Of a DNA stretch of 64,000 bases, positions 17,901 through 26,987 are shown piece by piece. How positions within the stretch are numbered: position 1 is the stretch's first letter; every line of letters starts with the position of its first letter. Location: the NCBI RefSeq assembly GCF_027627475.1, contig NZ_CP115484.1, positions 4,782,501 through 4,846,500 on the forward strand, read 5' to 3'. The position numbers were made by a program, and so were the translations under genes. The notes below the pieces were generated by a model. That model did no database searches. It saw nothing but the letters and a program-made list of their open reading frames with translations, and had not been told where the DNA came from. Source of the stretch: Paenibacillus sp. SYP-B4298. Lineage in GTDB: Bacteria; Bacillota; Bacilli; Paenibacillales; Paenibacillaceae.

Positions 17901-20006
17901 GAACAGTGAGGTTTCGTGGTCGCCGGCTTCCTTCCACAGATGACCCAACATGTAATGATAGCCTGTCAGCTCGCCCTCGGGGATACGGGACAGGCAAGCC
18001 TGGCGCAATCGGTCATGGAGGAATATGAAGCCGATCTGCTCCCCTTCCTCGATATACTGCAGCACACCTTGGCGTACCGCATCCATGAGCAGCAGCAGCA
18101 CCTCCTCGCGCGGTTGTCCCACCGCCCGGACCAGCATGCCCAGCTCGAAGCGGCGGCCAATCAGGGCCGCCCATGCGAGCAGCTCCAGCACCGTCGACCC
18201 GAGCACCGCCATCCGGTCAGCCGCCATAGCCGTGGTCGAGTAGAGCGGGTCATCCATTTTGGCTAGCGCCCTAAGCTCCCAATCCCAGACCTTGGCCTGT
18301 CGCCTATAACGGAACGCTCCTTGGGCATAAGCATACTGAAGGAAGGAATGGATGAGCAGCGGATTGCCCCCCGTCTTGTCTGCAATCAGCCCTGCCAGCT
18401 CTGCCAGCTCCTCCAGCCTGGAAGACGCGCCGCCCAACATGGACGCAAGCCACTCGGCTACAGACTCCTTGCCTAGCGGGTCCAATGTAAGCTGCCGCTG
18501 CACGAGTCCCATGTCTTGCTCGCTATGTCCAGAACTCCAGGATAGCCAGGCCGCTCCCGCCTCCTCACGTGGACGGCATGTCCCGATAATCTGCAAGCCA
18601 TCTGCCCGCCCATCCAGCAGATGCTCGATCAGCAACAGCGACGCTTCGTCCGCCCATTGCAGATCATCCAGGAAGACGATGAGCCGAGTTGAACCATCGG
18701 CAAATAGTTGAATAAATGCATACAATATCTGCTGGAACCTCTGCTTCTCCTCCATCGGCGGGAGCGATTGCAGCGTACCGCCGCTCAGTATCATGCCCAG
18801 CTTCGGAGCCCAGTTGATGAGCAGTTGCTCATATCCGCCAATCTGCTGCTCGATTCGCTTGCGCCACATGGCCAGCTCATACTCCGGCTGCATCAGCAGC
18901 CAGGACACCAGTGCCTCCACCGCCTGTATCCAGGCAGAATACGGAATCTCTGTCGCATCCAGCTCGAATTTGCCGCTGATCACTAGCGCCGCGTCGCCTC
19001 TGCGCTGCAGCGTCTCCCGAACAAATGCCGTCTTGCCGATTCCCGCTTGGCCGTTCACCAGCACCAGAGCCGCGCCCTCATTCAACATCCACAGCAGCCT
19101 GCGGCTGTCCTCCTCCCGCCCATAGAGAACGCTGGGAATGAACCAATTCTCGGACACCGTCTCACCCGCCGCGTCCAGGTCCGACAGCTCCCCCCCACTG
19201 CGCAACTGCTCCAGGCAGCGGGCGAGATCCTCATAGACCGCCTGCGCGCTTGCGTATCTTTGTTGCGGCTCCTTCTCCATACATTGCCGGACAATAGCGG
19301 ATAGCGGCTGGGGTATCGTTACCTGCACCGAGCCGAGCGGCTGCGGCTGGCCGGCCAGATGCGCATAGATGAGCTCCAGCGCATCCTCCGTATCGAATGG
19401 CCGCCTGCCGCTGATCCACTCATACAGACAGACGCCCATACTGTAAATATCCGACCTTGTATCAGGGCGGATCGTAGTTCGTCCCGTCTGCTCAGGAGCA
19501 ATGTATACCAGGTGGCTGCCGCCCCTGGCAACCGAAGGCGCCGTATGCCCCTGCCCCGTCAGGAACGCATACTGAAAGCCGATCAGCCGCACCTCCCTCG
19601 TGCGGGGGTGAACCAGTATATGCGCTGGCGTTACCGCCTGGTGTACAATCCCCTGACGGTGTACCTGCGCCAGACAACGGGCGATCTCCATCGCCACCTC
19701 AAGCAGATGGGACAGCCCGCGCCCTGGCAGCAGCGCTAGCGGCACCCCTCCGAAGTCCTCCACCATCAGCAGCGGCCGTCCATCGTCCTCGGTCAGCTCC
19801 AACGGGCGTACAGCTCCCCGCCCCTCGGCGAGCTGCAATAACTCATACTCCTGTTTATAGCGCGCTCTGGCCGCATCGCCAGGATGCTCCTCCCGTGTCG
19901 TCATGCATAGGACGGCGCGACCACTGCCCAGTTGCCGCATCCTGTACAGCACATTCTCTCCGGTATCCCCCAGCCGTTCCAGCAATTGATACCCTGGCAG
20001 CTCCAT
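14943..20006 (-). CDS. giant pseudokinase-AAA-GAF sensor histidine kinase
   Basis: A 1687-residue cytoplasmic sensor. Residues ~5-265 are a Ser/Thr-kinase-like domain that has lost key residues: the catalytic loop reads VHQAVTPAHILV (no HRD Asp) and the DFG position reads IGFQY, while YIAPEQTGR and DIYSMG are kept. Residues ~300-560 are an AAA_16-type ATPase with GQAGIGKT and LIVFLDDLQWAD. A long TPR-like helical region follows. A GAF domain lies near 1300-1440, and the C-terminus is a HisKA_3/HATPase pair with DVHDIVGH and DNGHVVEP. I chose ATG 20004-20006 because AGAGGAGTGA precedes it; an ATG 14 codons upstream lacks a ribosome site. The signal is unknown. The output is the overlapping LuxR-type regulator. 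Confidence 0.92.
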   Translation of the reverse strand: MELPGYQLLERLGDTGENVLYRMRQLGSGRAVLCMTTREEHPGDAARARYKQEYELLQLAEGRGAVRPLELTEDDGRPLLMVEDFGGVPLALLPGRGLSHLLEVAMEIARCLAQVHRQGIVHQAVTPAHILVHPRTREVRLIGFQYAFLTGQGHTAPSVARGGSHLVYIAPEQTGRTTIRPDTRSDIYSMGVCLYEWISGRRPFDTEDALELIYAHLAGQPQPLGSVQVTIPQPLSAIVRQCMEKEPQQRYASAQAVYEDLARCLEQLRSGGELSDLDAAGETVSENWFIPSVLYGREEDSRRLLWMLNEGAALVLVNGQAGIGKTAFVRETLQRRGDAALVISGKFELDATEIPYSAWIQAVEALVSWLLMQPEYELAMWRKRIEQQIGGYEQLLINWAPKLGMILSGGTLQSLPPMEEKQRFQQILYAFIQLFADGSTRLIVFLDDLQWADEASLLLIEHLLDGRADGLQIIGTCRPREEAGAAWLSWSSGHSEQDMGLVQRQLTLDPLGKESVAEWLASMLGGASSRLEELAELAGLIADKTGGNPLLIHSFLQYAYAQGAFRYRRQAKVWDWELRALAKMDDPLYSTTAMAADRMAVLGSTVLELLAWAALIGRRFELGMLVRAVGQPREEVLLLLMDAVRQGVLQYIEEGEQIGFIFLHDRLRQACLSRIPEGELTGYHYMLGHLWKEAGDHETSLFEALIHLNQARVMIRERSEQLELARMNYQAGQRAMQSTAWAAALRYICEAASFAGAVGWEDSNELTFEITRQRVICEFLCGDREKAYELFELLLVQSPSEMTRVDIYIMMIRLESNCSNHTKAMELAEAALRLLGVKLPSDPSLLQVAQRWIRVQWRIKARGGRRSLLKLPQIVDKRVHAILNVLHHSSNARFSVGGLHWFNAMLEMMSLTLRYGQAPESANAYIGMALVHNSLTRNYRAAYEWAAVAKEIGNSKAEVRVVVLNTYALCVDSWLAFDPGFMEVMVHNAQQAGVEPFSLWQAEQSVLFTVGMMFHLSRPLGEAYSLLIQNAGLLIGSQDMEHWKLGAVMSTALRRLIGKQAQGDPFVRLDTQAPEFLLNQEGKFMSSIEWAVCVCGSTVSYIFGQYEDAYNYAMRLMNVGQGDYNEKPNRVTAGHDMYLHLAMAELYPIVTASERRSFIAIMRKELQMMKRKAARAPRTTRHKYLMMAAEYARIIGKPRRADRLYELACQCARENGFIHDLAIASENACRHNIDQGRMHLARAYITQSYQAYTQWGAAEKASQMAQQYRHLLFVDPVAAWNGIDYQSVMNSAQAISEEMRLDRLLVRLMRILIVNAGAEKGALVIEDKGRLYVEAQAASGSEAQLARLPLEETELPHAIISYVSRTKEQVALDYACREGIFVNVPYIRDNGVKSMLCIPMMKNDRLISVVYLENNLAAGVFSPERLDALKLLCAQCAISIDNAQLYMSSERLKQVLEEQVKERTHSLELSIRETAAALAEASIQLDRNRIAADVHDIVGHTITSTLLQIEAAKRQMSRKPEEARDRLQGVQDMLRDGLNEIRGSIHMLKGSREDNLVQSLQQLIATTEQHTGIIVNTEIEPLIRVDQSCQHVLYYALKEGLTNGIRHGGATWFSFTLRRLDGKLEFILEDNGHVVEPIVYGFGLNAMKERANGLGGWLSIEVLPARGCRLSLHIPYINEKEQPKHVI

Positions 20007-20108
20007 TGTCTCACTCCTCTGACTGTGCGTTAGTTGTATGCCGCGCATCCGTGCATGATTTGTTGATGTTCTTATTTTATATGAATTGCCACGTTCTGTC
20101 GCTATCAG

Positions 20109-20163
20109 AAAACCCCCTGCGCCGCCAGACGCCGACAGGGCGATCCAGACGAAACAGGGGGTT
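20109..20163 (-). terminator. terminator after glnS
   Basis: Arms AACCCCCTG and CAGGGGGTT (9 bp) close a branched GC-rich loop, with TTTTC following on the minus strand. It lies 54 bases past the glnS stop and 100 bases before the sensor-kinase start. Confidence 0.65.
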
Positions 20164-20216
20164 CTATGCTTAACATGAGCGGCGCCTCCAAGAGCGTCAC
20201 TCTGCTATATGAGCCG

Positions 20217-21875
<1,659 letters not shown>

Positions 21876-21959
21876 TGCAATCAACCTTTCCCGTCAATAC
21901 TTTGATAACTCCGATATATAAATGCCTGTATCTCCTTATAATACACAATTTTGCTGTGG

Positions 21960-21987
21960 AATATAAGCTTTCATGACAACCGTGCAA
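21960..21987 (-). promoter_or_regulatory. possible sigma-A promoter of glnS
   Basis: On the minus strand TTGCAC (21982-21987), a 16-base spacer and TATATT (21960-21965), about 85 bases before the GTG start. No T-box specifier or antiterminator pattern was recognised in the leader. Confidence 0.4.
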
Positions 21988-22128
21988 CAAAAATCACCGA
22001 TGGCACGTTTCAACTAGAAGACACGCCCTGGCAGCCGCCTATAATATTTTTACAGGTTTTGTACGATAAACACTAGGGAGCCAACATGCAAGACCATTCT
22101 ATTATTTCCGCAAGGTAAGGTGTAATCG

Positions 22129-22833
22129 ATGGACAAAAAAATCAAGAAAGTCAGAACGCCGCTCGGACTGATCGGCATCAGATGGTACAAGAGCAAGGAT
22201 GGCACGCGCTGGATTCGGTTTGGAGAAAACGGAGAGCGCAGGCGGATTGGGCGCGGCCTCTTCCTCCTCACACGAACAGCAGCCATCCTGCTCATCGTAG
22301 CTCTCCTGGGCTGGAACGGCTACAAATTCGGCATGAGCTACGCCTCGGACAAGATGATCGAGCAGCTCTCCGACCAGTTCGTCAATGCCGAGGAGATCGA
22401 GCGGATGAAGCAGGACCCGGCCGTTCAGCAACTTCTACTTGACCACGCCGACGAGCTCGGCAAGGAATATATCGACAAGCTGAACCTCCCATCCGTCCCG
22501 GCGACCCCCGTCACTCAAGGTACGACACCGCCGGTCAAGCCCGACGCAGCAGACGGAAGCCAGGCGACCACAGCGCCAGACGACCCGTCCTCCGCGTCAG
22601 AGGAGCAAGGCAAGAGCAGACTGGCCGTCAAGACGAAGGAGGAAGCACTGCAACTGCTGCTAGGCAAATTCTCCATGGACGAGCTGAAGACCCTGGCGAA
22701 TTCCGCCAAGGGAGGGCTGACTGATCAGAAGAAGGTGGAGATCAAGAACACCCTGATGGAGCGCCTGACCTCGGAGGAATTCGAAGCCGTCAAGGTAGTC
22801 GTGCTGATGGAGCTGCTCAAGAAGGAAGGCTGA
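22129..22833 (+). CDS. single-pass membrane protein sharing modules with the 6042-6713 and 14056-14202 products
   Basis: A 234-residue protein of no named family. Residues ~8-40 are a cytoplasmic basic module (RTPLGLIGIRW, GTRWIRFG) also seen in the 48-residue product at 14056-14202. Residues ~45-68 are a membrane helix. Residues ~115-165 are a Pro/Thr/Ala-rich linker, and ~165-230 a helical domain with KFSMDELKTLANSAKGGL and LMERLTSEEFEAV, shared with the protein at 6042-6713. It thus looks like a full-length version of which the other two are partial forms. The ATG follows GGTAAGGTG. It is divergent from glnS and ends before a terminator at 22976-23010. The function is unknown. Confidence 0.82.
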   Translation: MDKKIKKVRTPLGLIGIRWYKSKDGTRWIRFGENGERRRIGRGLFLLTRTAAILLIVALLGWNGYKFGMSYASDKMIEQLSDQFVNAEEIERMKQDPAVQQLLLDHADELGKEYIDKLNLPSVPATPVTQGTTPPVKPDAADGSQATTAPDDPSSASEEQGKSRLAVKTKEEALQLLLGKFSMDELKTLANSAKGGLTDQKKVEIKNTLMERLTSEEFEAVKVVVLMELLKKEG

Positions 22834-22975
22834 GCGGATACTGCGGTTCGGTCGACAGCCGTCATTGCAGCACTGCACCTCGCGCGAGGAGCTGCGTGCA
22901 GTGCGGGGAGCGAGCGCGTGAGAATTAGGCCAGTGCCTTCACCCGCTCCCGCCCTTCGCTCCTACTTTCCGTCCC

Positions 22976-23010
22976 GCCTCTGGGCGCAGCTCGCGCCCAG
23001 GAGGCATTTT
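22976..23010 (+). terminator. intrinsic terminator
   Basis: GC-rich stem GCCTCTGGGCG / CGCCCAGGAGGC (one mismatch) followed by ATTTT. It lies 143 bases after the 234-residue protein gene. A second hairpin-rich stretch with CACTGCAC repeats is at 22865-22900. Confidence 0.6.
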
Positions 23011-23049
23011 CCCTCTGCCTTCATGTCTGGCAACCCGCCTACCTCTACA

Positions 23050-24399
23050 TTACTCACCCAGCGACAGTACGCCGGTGCTGGATAACAGCACCAGCAGCAC
23101 GAGCAGCGGCACCACATAGCGCAGCATGAACAGCCACAGCTTCAGCCACCCCTTATGAATGCCCGCCTCATCCGCCGCCCCCTTCCACACATAGCCGACG
23201 AACAAGGTCACGATCATGCCGCACAGCGGCAATATGATATTCGCGGAGATAAAATCCATCCAATCAAAGAATGACCTGCCCGCAACGTCCAATCCATCCA
23301 CTGCCCCGCCGACGGACAGTACGGACGGCACCCCGAGCAGGAAGCACAATGTGCTCACAGTAACAGCGGACTTGGTACGGCTCCAGCCGTATCGATCCAT
23401 CGCCCATGCTACCGGCACCTCCAGGATCGAGAAGGCCGAGGTAATGGCAGCGATCGCCAGCAGCACGAAGAACAAGCCCCCGAACAAGCCGCCCAGCGGC
23501 ATCGCCGAGAACGCCGCCGGGAGCGCGACGAATACCAGCCCCGGCCCTTGCGACGGCTCCAAGCCGAAGGCGAAGGTTGTCGGGAAGATAATGAGTCCCG
23601 CCAGCAGCGCATACAGCAGATCGCCTACACCGATGGCAATCGTAGCCGTGCCCAGCGACTGCTCCTTGTCCACATAGGCGCCATAGGTCATCAGCACGCC
23701 CATCCCCAGCGACAGGGAGAAGAACGCATGCCCCAGCGCAATGAGAAATGACTGCGGCGACAGCTTGGAGAAATCCGGCTCCAGGAAGAAGGCTACACCT
23801 TCCCCTGCCCCGTCCAGCATCAGCACGCGCACGACGAGCATGAGCAGCAGGATCACCATGCCGGGAATGAGAATCCGATTATAGCGCTCGATGCCTCCGG
23901 CGACTCCCCTGGCGATGACGTAGCCGACAATGATCATAACGACGATCTGCCAGATTAGCGGTGAGAACCCACCGATGAAGCCCTCGAAGCGCGCACCGTA
24001 GCTCTCGCCGTTGAACAGCTTGCCGCTGAACGAGAGCATCGCATAATGAAGCGTCCAGCCTGCGACCACGGCATAATAAGAGAGAATGATGAACGGGCCA
24101 GCCACAGCCAGCAGACCCAGTCGACTCCAGGTCTTGCTGCCGCTTAGCCGCAGCAGCGAGGTCGAGGCATTGCCTCGCCCGGCTCGTCCAATCGTCATCT
24201 CTGCCAGCAGCACTGGCAAGCCAATCAATACAAGACAGATGATGAACAGCAGGAAAAAGGCCGCACCGCCATATTTGCCGGTAACATAAGGGAACTTCCA
24301 TATATTCCCCAATCCTACAGAGCTCCCGATCGCTGCAAGGATAAATCCATAATTCGTGAACCGCTCCGCGCGGTTATGATTGGTATGATGTTCGTTCAT
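23050..24399 (-). CDS. sodium-dependent amino-acid transporter, SNF (LeuT/MhsT) family
   Basis: A 449-residue integral membrane protein with 11-12 hydrophobic segments. The first helix contains SSVGLGNIWKFPY, the unwound Na+/substrate-binding helix of the neurotransmitter:sodium symporter family, followed by YGGAAFFLLF. Such proteins import amino acids (often tryptophan, leucine or alanine) with Na+. The substrate cannot be told from sequence. ATG 24397-24399 is chosen because AGGAG is eight bases upstream; the TTG two codons before overlaps that site. It is transcribed away from the LapA-like gene. Confidence 0.93.
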   Translation of the reverse strand: MNEHHTNHNRAERFTNYGFILAAIGSSVGLGNIWKFPYVTGKYGGAAFFLLFIICLVLIGLPVLLAEMTIGRAGRGNASTSLLRLSGSKTWSRLGLLAVAGPFIILSYYAVVAGWTLHYAMLSFSGKLFNGESYGARFEGFIGGFSPLIWQIVVMIIVGYVIARGVAGGIERYNRILIPGMVILLLMLVVRVLMLDGAGEGVAFFLEPDFSKLSPQSFLIALGHAFFSLSLGMGVLMTYGAYVDKEQSLGTATIAIGVGDLLYALLAGLIIFPTTFAFGLEPSQGPGLVFVALPAAFSAMPLGGLFGGLFFVLLAIAAITSAFSILEVPVAWAMDRYGWSRTKSAVTVSTLCFLLGVPSVLSVGGAVDGLDVAGRSFFDWMDFISANIILPLCGMIVTLFVGYVWKGAADEAGIHKGWLKLWLFMLRYVVPLLVLLVLLSSTGVLSLGE

Positions 24400-24550
24400 G
24401 CCCAACGCTCCTGTTCTTTACAAAGATACATAATGAATCCTGTAGATGAATTAGTATTTACCATGGCCGCCTGCGCTCATTCATTTTCTACCGGGTACAT
24501 ATATAGTGTATAATGAGCACAAACTCACTCCGTAGAAATGAGGGTCTATC

Positions 24551-24910
24551 ATGAGAACACAATGGATGGTCATCTCCGCATTGCTGTTTGCACTCGTCAC
24601 CGCCATCTTCGCCGTCATTAACGTGGACAAGGTTCAAGTCAACCTCGGCTTCGTCCAGACCCAATCCCCGTTAATTCTGGTCATCCTGGTCTCGACACTG
24701 CTTGGCGGTCTGACCGTCTTTCTATTCGCCATCTTCCGCCAACTCAAGCTGTATCGCACGATCAAGCTGCTGGAGAAGCGGATTGCCGAGCTGGAATCAG
24801 CCACTCCTGCTGGCAGCGCGTCGTATAGCAGCGCCTTCGGCGAGGAGGCTCCTTCCGATTCAGCATCGAATAGGAGCGCTCAGGATACCTCCCTTCACAA
24901 GGAGCCGTAG
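24551..24910 (+). CDS. LapA-like (DUF1049) membrane protein
   Basis: A 119-residue protein. Two membrane helices (about 5-27 and 42-64) flank a short loop with NVDKVQVNLGFV, the family's conserved segment, followed by a coiled-coil-prone stretch (KLLEKRIAELESA) and a Ser-rich tail. Firmicute members are small membrane proteins of unknown function; in Gram-negatives LapA works with LapB in LPS control, which does not apply here. The ATG has GAGGG upstream. A TATAAT at 24509-24514 lies 36 bases before it, without a clear -35 box. Confidence 0.85.
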   Translation: MRTQWMVISALLFALVTAIFAVINVDKVQVNLGFVQTQSPLILVILVSTLLGGLTVFLFAIFRQLKLYRTIKLLEKRIAELESATPAGSASYSSAFGEEAPSDSASNRSAQDTSLHKEP

Positions 24911-25026
24911 GGCACTGGGCACGGTCAGACACGCCTAGCCATGAACCCGGTCAGTTGGCTGGGCTCATGGCGATTACGAGAACCCGCTCATAAAATTAAC
25001 ACTGCAAAAATAAAATAGTCTGAATA

Positions 25027-25055
25027 TTTACATTATTCCGCAAACAGAGTATAAT
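25027..25055 (+). promoter_or_regulatory. strong sigma-A promoter without a downstream gene
   Basis: TTTACA (25027-25032), a 17-base spacer and perfect TATAAT (25050-25055). It faces the convergent cardiolipin synthase gene, with no plus-strand coding frame of credible length before the hairpin at 25214-25257. Confidence 0.75.
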
Positions 25056-25061
25056 AGAGTC

Positions 25062-25257
25062 ATCCCCAAACGAAAGGAGCGCACAACACCGGTTCACCGT
25101 TATTGTTTAATCGGTTGCTGTATCAGCATCTTCTCAAGAAGAAACTAGTAGCGCGTTCAATATCAGGGGAGAGGAGGAGCATCCACCCAATTGAATAATG
25201 TCGATGACGAACGATAGGGATGACCTTTATCTTTAAGATAAGAGGTCATCCCTATTA
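25062..25257 (+). ncRNA. candidate small RNA or riboswitch-like leader (unidentified)
   Basis: About 195 bases from the predicted start site to the end of a long hairpin (25214-25257). GTCATCCC at 25059-25066 and again at 25245-25252 can both pair with GGGATGAC at 25217-25224, so a closing stem and the 3' hairpin are mutually exclusive alternatives, as in riboswitch expression platforms. If transcription starts at 25062 the first copy is slightly shortened. A TCTTCT/AGAAGA hairpin lies in the middle. The only start-stop frame is a 12-codon ATG frame at 25199 with a distant GGAGGAG. No known RNA family was recognised. The 370-base gap 24911-25280 holds no other feature. Confidence 0.4.
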
Positions 25258-25280
25258 CGTATGACACCTCCACATTAGCA

Positions 25281-26720
25281 CTATAGAATCGGAGATAACA
25301 GCCTGGCAAGCGACTCCTTGAATCTCAGCATCAGCGAACGGTTCTGATAATTCTCCAATGTTAGCTCGGTGCTCGTGCGCATGTCCCGCTCATAGATCTG
25401 CTTGAGCCTGGTTGCCGTCGCCGTATCATAGATGAAGGCATTCATCTCAAAATTCAGCCTGAAGCTGCGGATGTCAATATTGGCGGTGCCGACTGAAGCA
25501 ATCTTCCCATCCACCACGATCGTCTTGGCATGCAGGAAGCCGCTATTATACAGATACACCTGCACGCCGCTCTCCAGCACCTCGCCCAGGTAGAACGACG
25601 ATGCCCAGTAGACCAGCTTGTGATCCGGCTCGTTCGGAATCATAATCTTGACATCGACACCAGAGATCGCAGCCAGCTTGAGCGCAGTCAGCAGACTGTC
25701 ATCCGGGACAAAATACGGCGTCTGCAAATAGATGCTCTCCTTGGCGGCATAGATCATCTTCAGGTACCCGTTCTTGATCTGCTCCAGCACAGAGTCCGGG
25801 CCGCTGGATACGATCTGCATCCCGACGGAGCCGCTTCCTTCCGCCGTCTGGAAATATTCCAGATCGAGCGGAATCTGCGCGGTCGACGCCAGATTCCAAT
25901 CCAGGATGAACTGTACCTGAATTTGCTGTACAGCCCCGCCCTCCAGCCTCAGATGCGTGTCGCGCCATGGGCCGAAGCGCTTGGTGATGCCCAGGTACTC
26001 ATCTCCGATGTTAAAGCCGCCGATATAGCCATATTGACTATCGATGATCACCAGCTTGCGGTGGTTGCGGTAATTCAGACGCAGATTGAGCAGCGGGATG
26101 CGAGATGGGAAGAAGGCTGCCACATGCCCTCCGGCATCGATCAGCTCCTGCACGAAACGGCGCTGTAGACGACGCGAGCCGACATGGTCGAACAGAAACC
26201 GCACCTCCACCCCCTCGCGGGCTTTGCGGACGAGCGCATTCATTAGCCGACGCCCCAGCTCATCATCCCGTACAATAAAGTAAAGCATATGAATGTGCTC
26301 CCGCGCATTTTCAATATCCTCCAGCAACGCATCAAACTTGCTCTGTCCATCCGTAAATATCTCGATCCGGTTATCCTGCGTGTACAGCGAATGACCGCTA
26401 ACCAGGTGCATCAGAATGAGATCATGATAGTCGGAGATTGCCGGGTCCTTGAATTCGATTTTCCGCTGCTCCAGCATATGGAACTGATTTTTCAGCAGTG
26501 TACGCGCATAATTGAGGCGATCCTCCTTGATGCGGTAGATTTTGCGTCGGCTCAGATTCTGCCCGATGATGAGATAGAGGATGAAGCCGACACTGGGGAG
26601 AAAGGATAATACCAGCAGCCATGCCCAAGTCGCTGCAACATTGCGCCGCTCCAAGAAAATAACGACGCCTGCAAGAACGAAGTTCAACACGTATAACAAC
26701 GTGATCACATTTTGCAGCAT
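25281..26720 (-). CDS. cls: cardiolipin synthase (phospholipase D family)
   Basis: A 479-residue membrane enzyme. Two N-terminal helices (residues ~5-60) are followed by two phospholipase D repeats, each with an HKD motif: HRKLVIID near residue 225 and HAKTIVVD near residue 405, with downstream GGFN and GTAN Asn residues. It condenses two phosphatidylglycerol molecules to cardiolipin and glycerol. The length and helix pair match bacterial Cls. It is a single gene, transcribed towards the candidate RNA at 25062-25257; the hairpin there may also stop its transcription. Confidence 0.95.
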   Translation of the reverse strand: MLQNVITLLYVLNFVLAGVVIFLERRNVAATWAWLLVLSFLPSVGFILYLIIGQNLSRRKIYRIKEDRLNYARTLLKNQFHMLEQRKIEFKDPAISDYHDLILMHLVSGHSLYTQDNRIEIFTDGQSKFDALLEDIENAREHIHMLYFIVRDDELGRRLMNALVRKAREGVEVRFLFDHVGSRRLQRRFVQELIDAGGHVAAFFPSRIPLLNLRLNYRNHRKLVIIDSQYGYIGGFNIGDEYLGITKRFGPWRDTHLRLEGGAVQQIQVQFILDWNLASTAQIPLDLEYFQTAEGSGSVGMQIVSSGPDSVLEQIKNGYLKMIYAAKESIYLQTPYFVPDDSLLTALKLAAISGVDVKIMIPNEPDHKLVYWASSFYLGEVLESGVQVYLYNSGFLHAKTIVVDGKIASVGTANIDIRSFRLNFEMNAFIYDTATATRLKQIYERDMRTSTELTLENYQNRSLMLRFKESLARLLSPIL

Positions 26721-26820
26721 GCTTTAGCAAGCCCCCATTCTGTCTTGTATACTACCTCTATTATCTATAAAATCGGCAAAAATACCAGTCTATTATTATT
26801 CACAGCCGTCTTGCAGCAGC

Positions 26821-26861
26821 AAAAAGAGCAAGCACTGTGGCATCCCCACAGGCTTGCTCTT
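26821..26861 (-). terminator. intrinsic terminator after the foldase gene
   Basis: On the minus strand AAGAGCAAGC...GCTTGCTCTT with a loop around GGATG, then five T residues. It lies about 127 bases beyond the stop codon of the peptidyl-prolyl isomerase gene. Confidence 0.85.
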
Positions 26862-26987
26862 ATGCTGCTTTGTATACTTAGCTTCAACTCCTGCTTCGCA
26901 TCACCGACACGGGCGCCCTGCATGACTAGGCGCGTGCAGCTTGCGCCCGAGGACGAGCTACCGTCCTGCGCGAATGGAAGAGGCTCC

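Noticed and set aside
21876-22128. T-box leader of glnS
   Set aside because: The AGGGTGG-type antiterminator core and a terminator before the start codon are absent.
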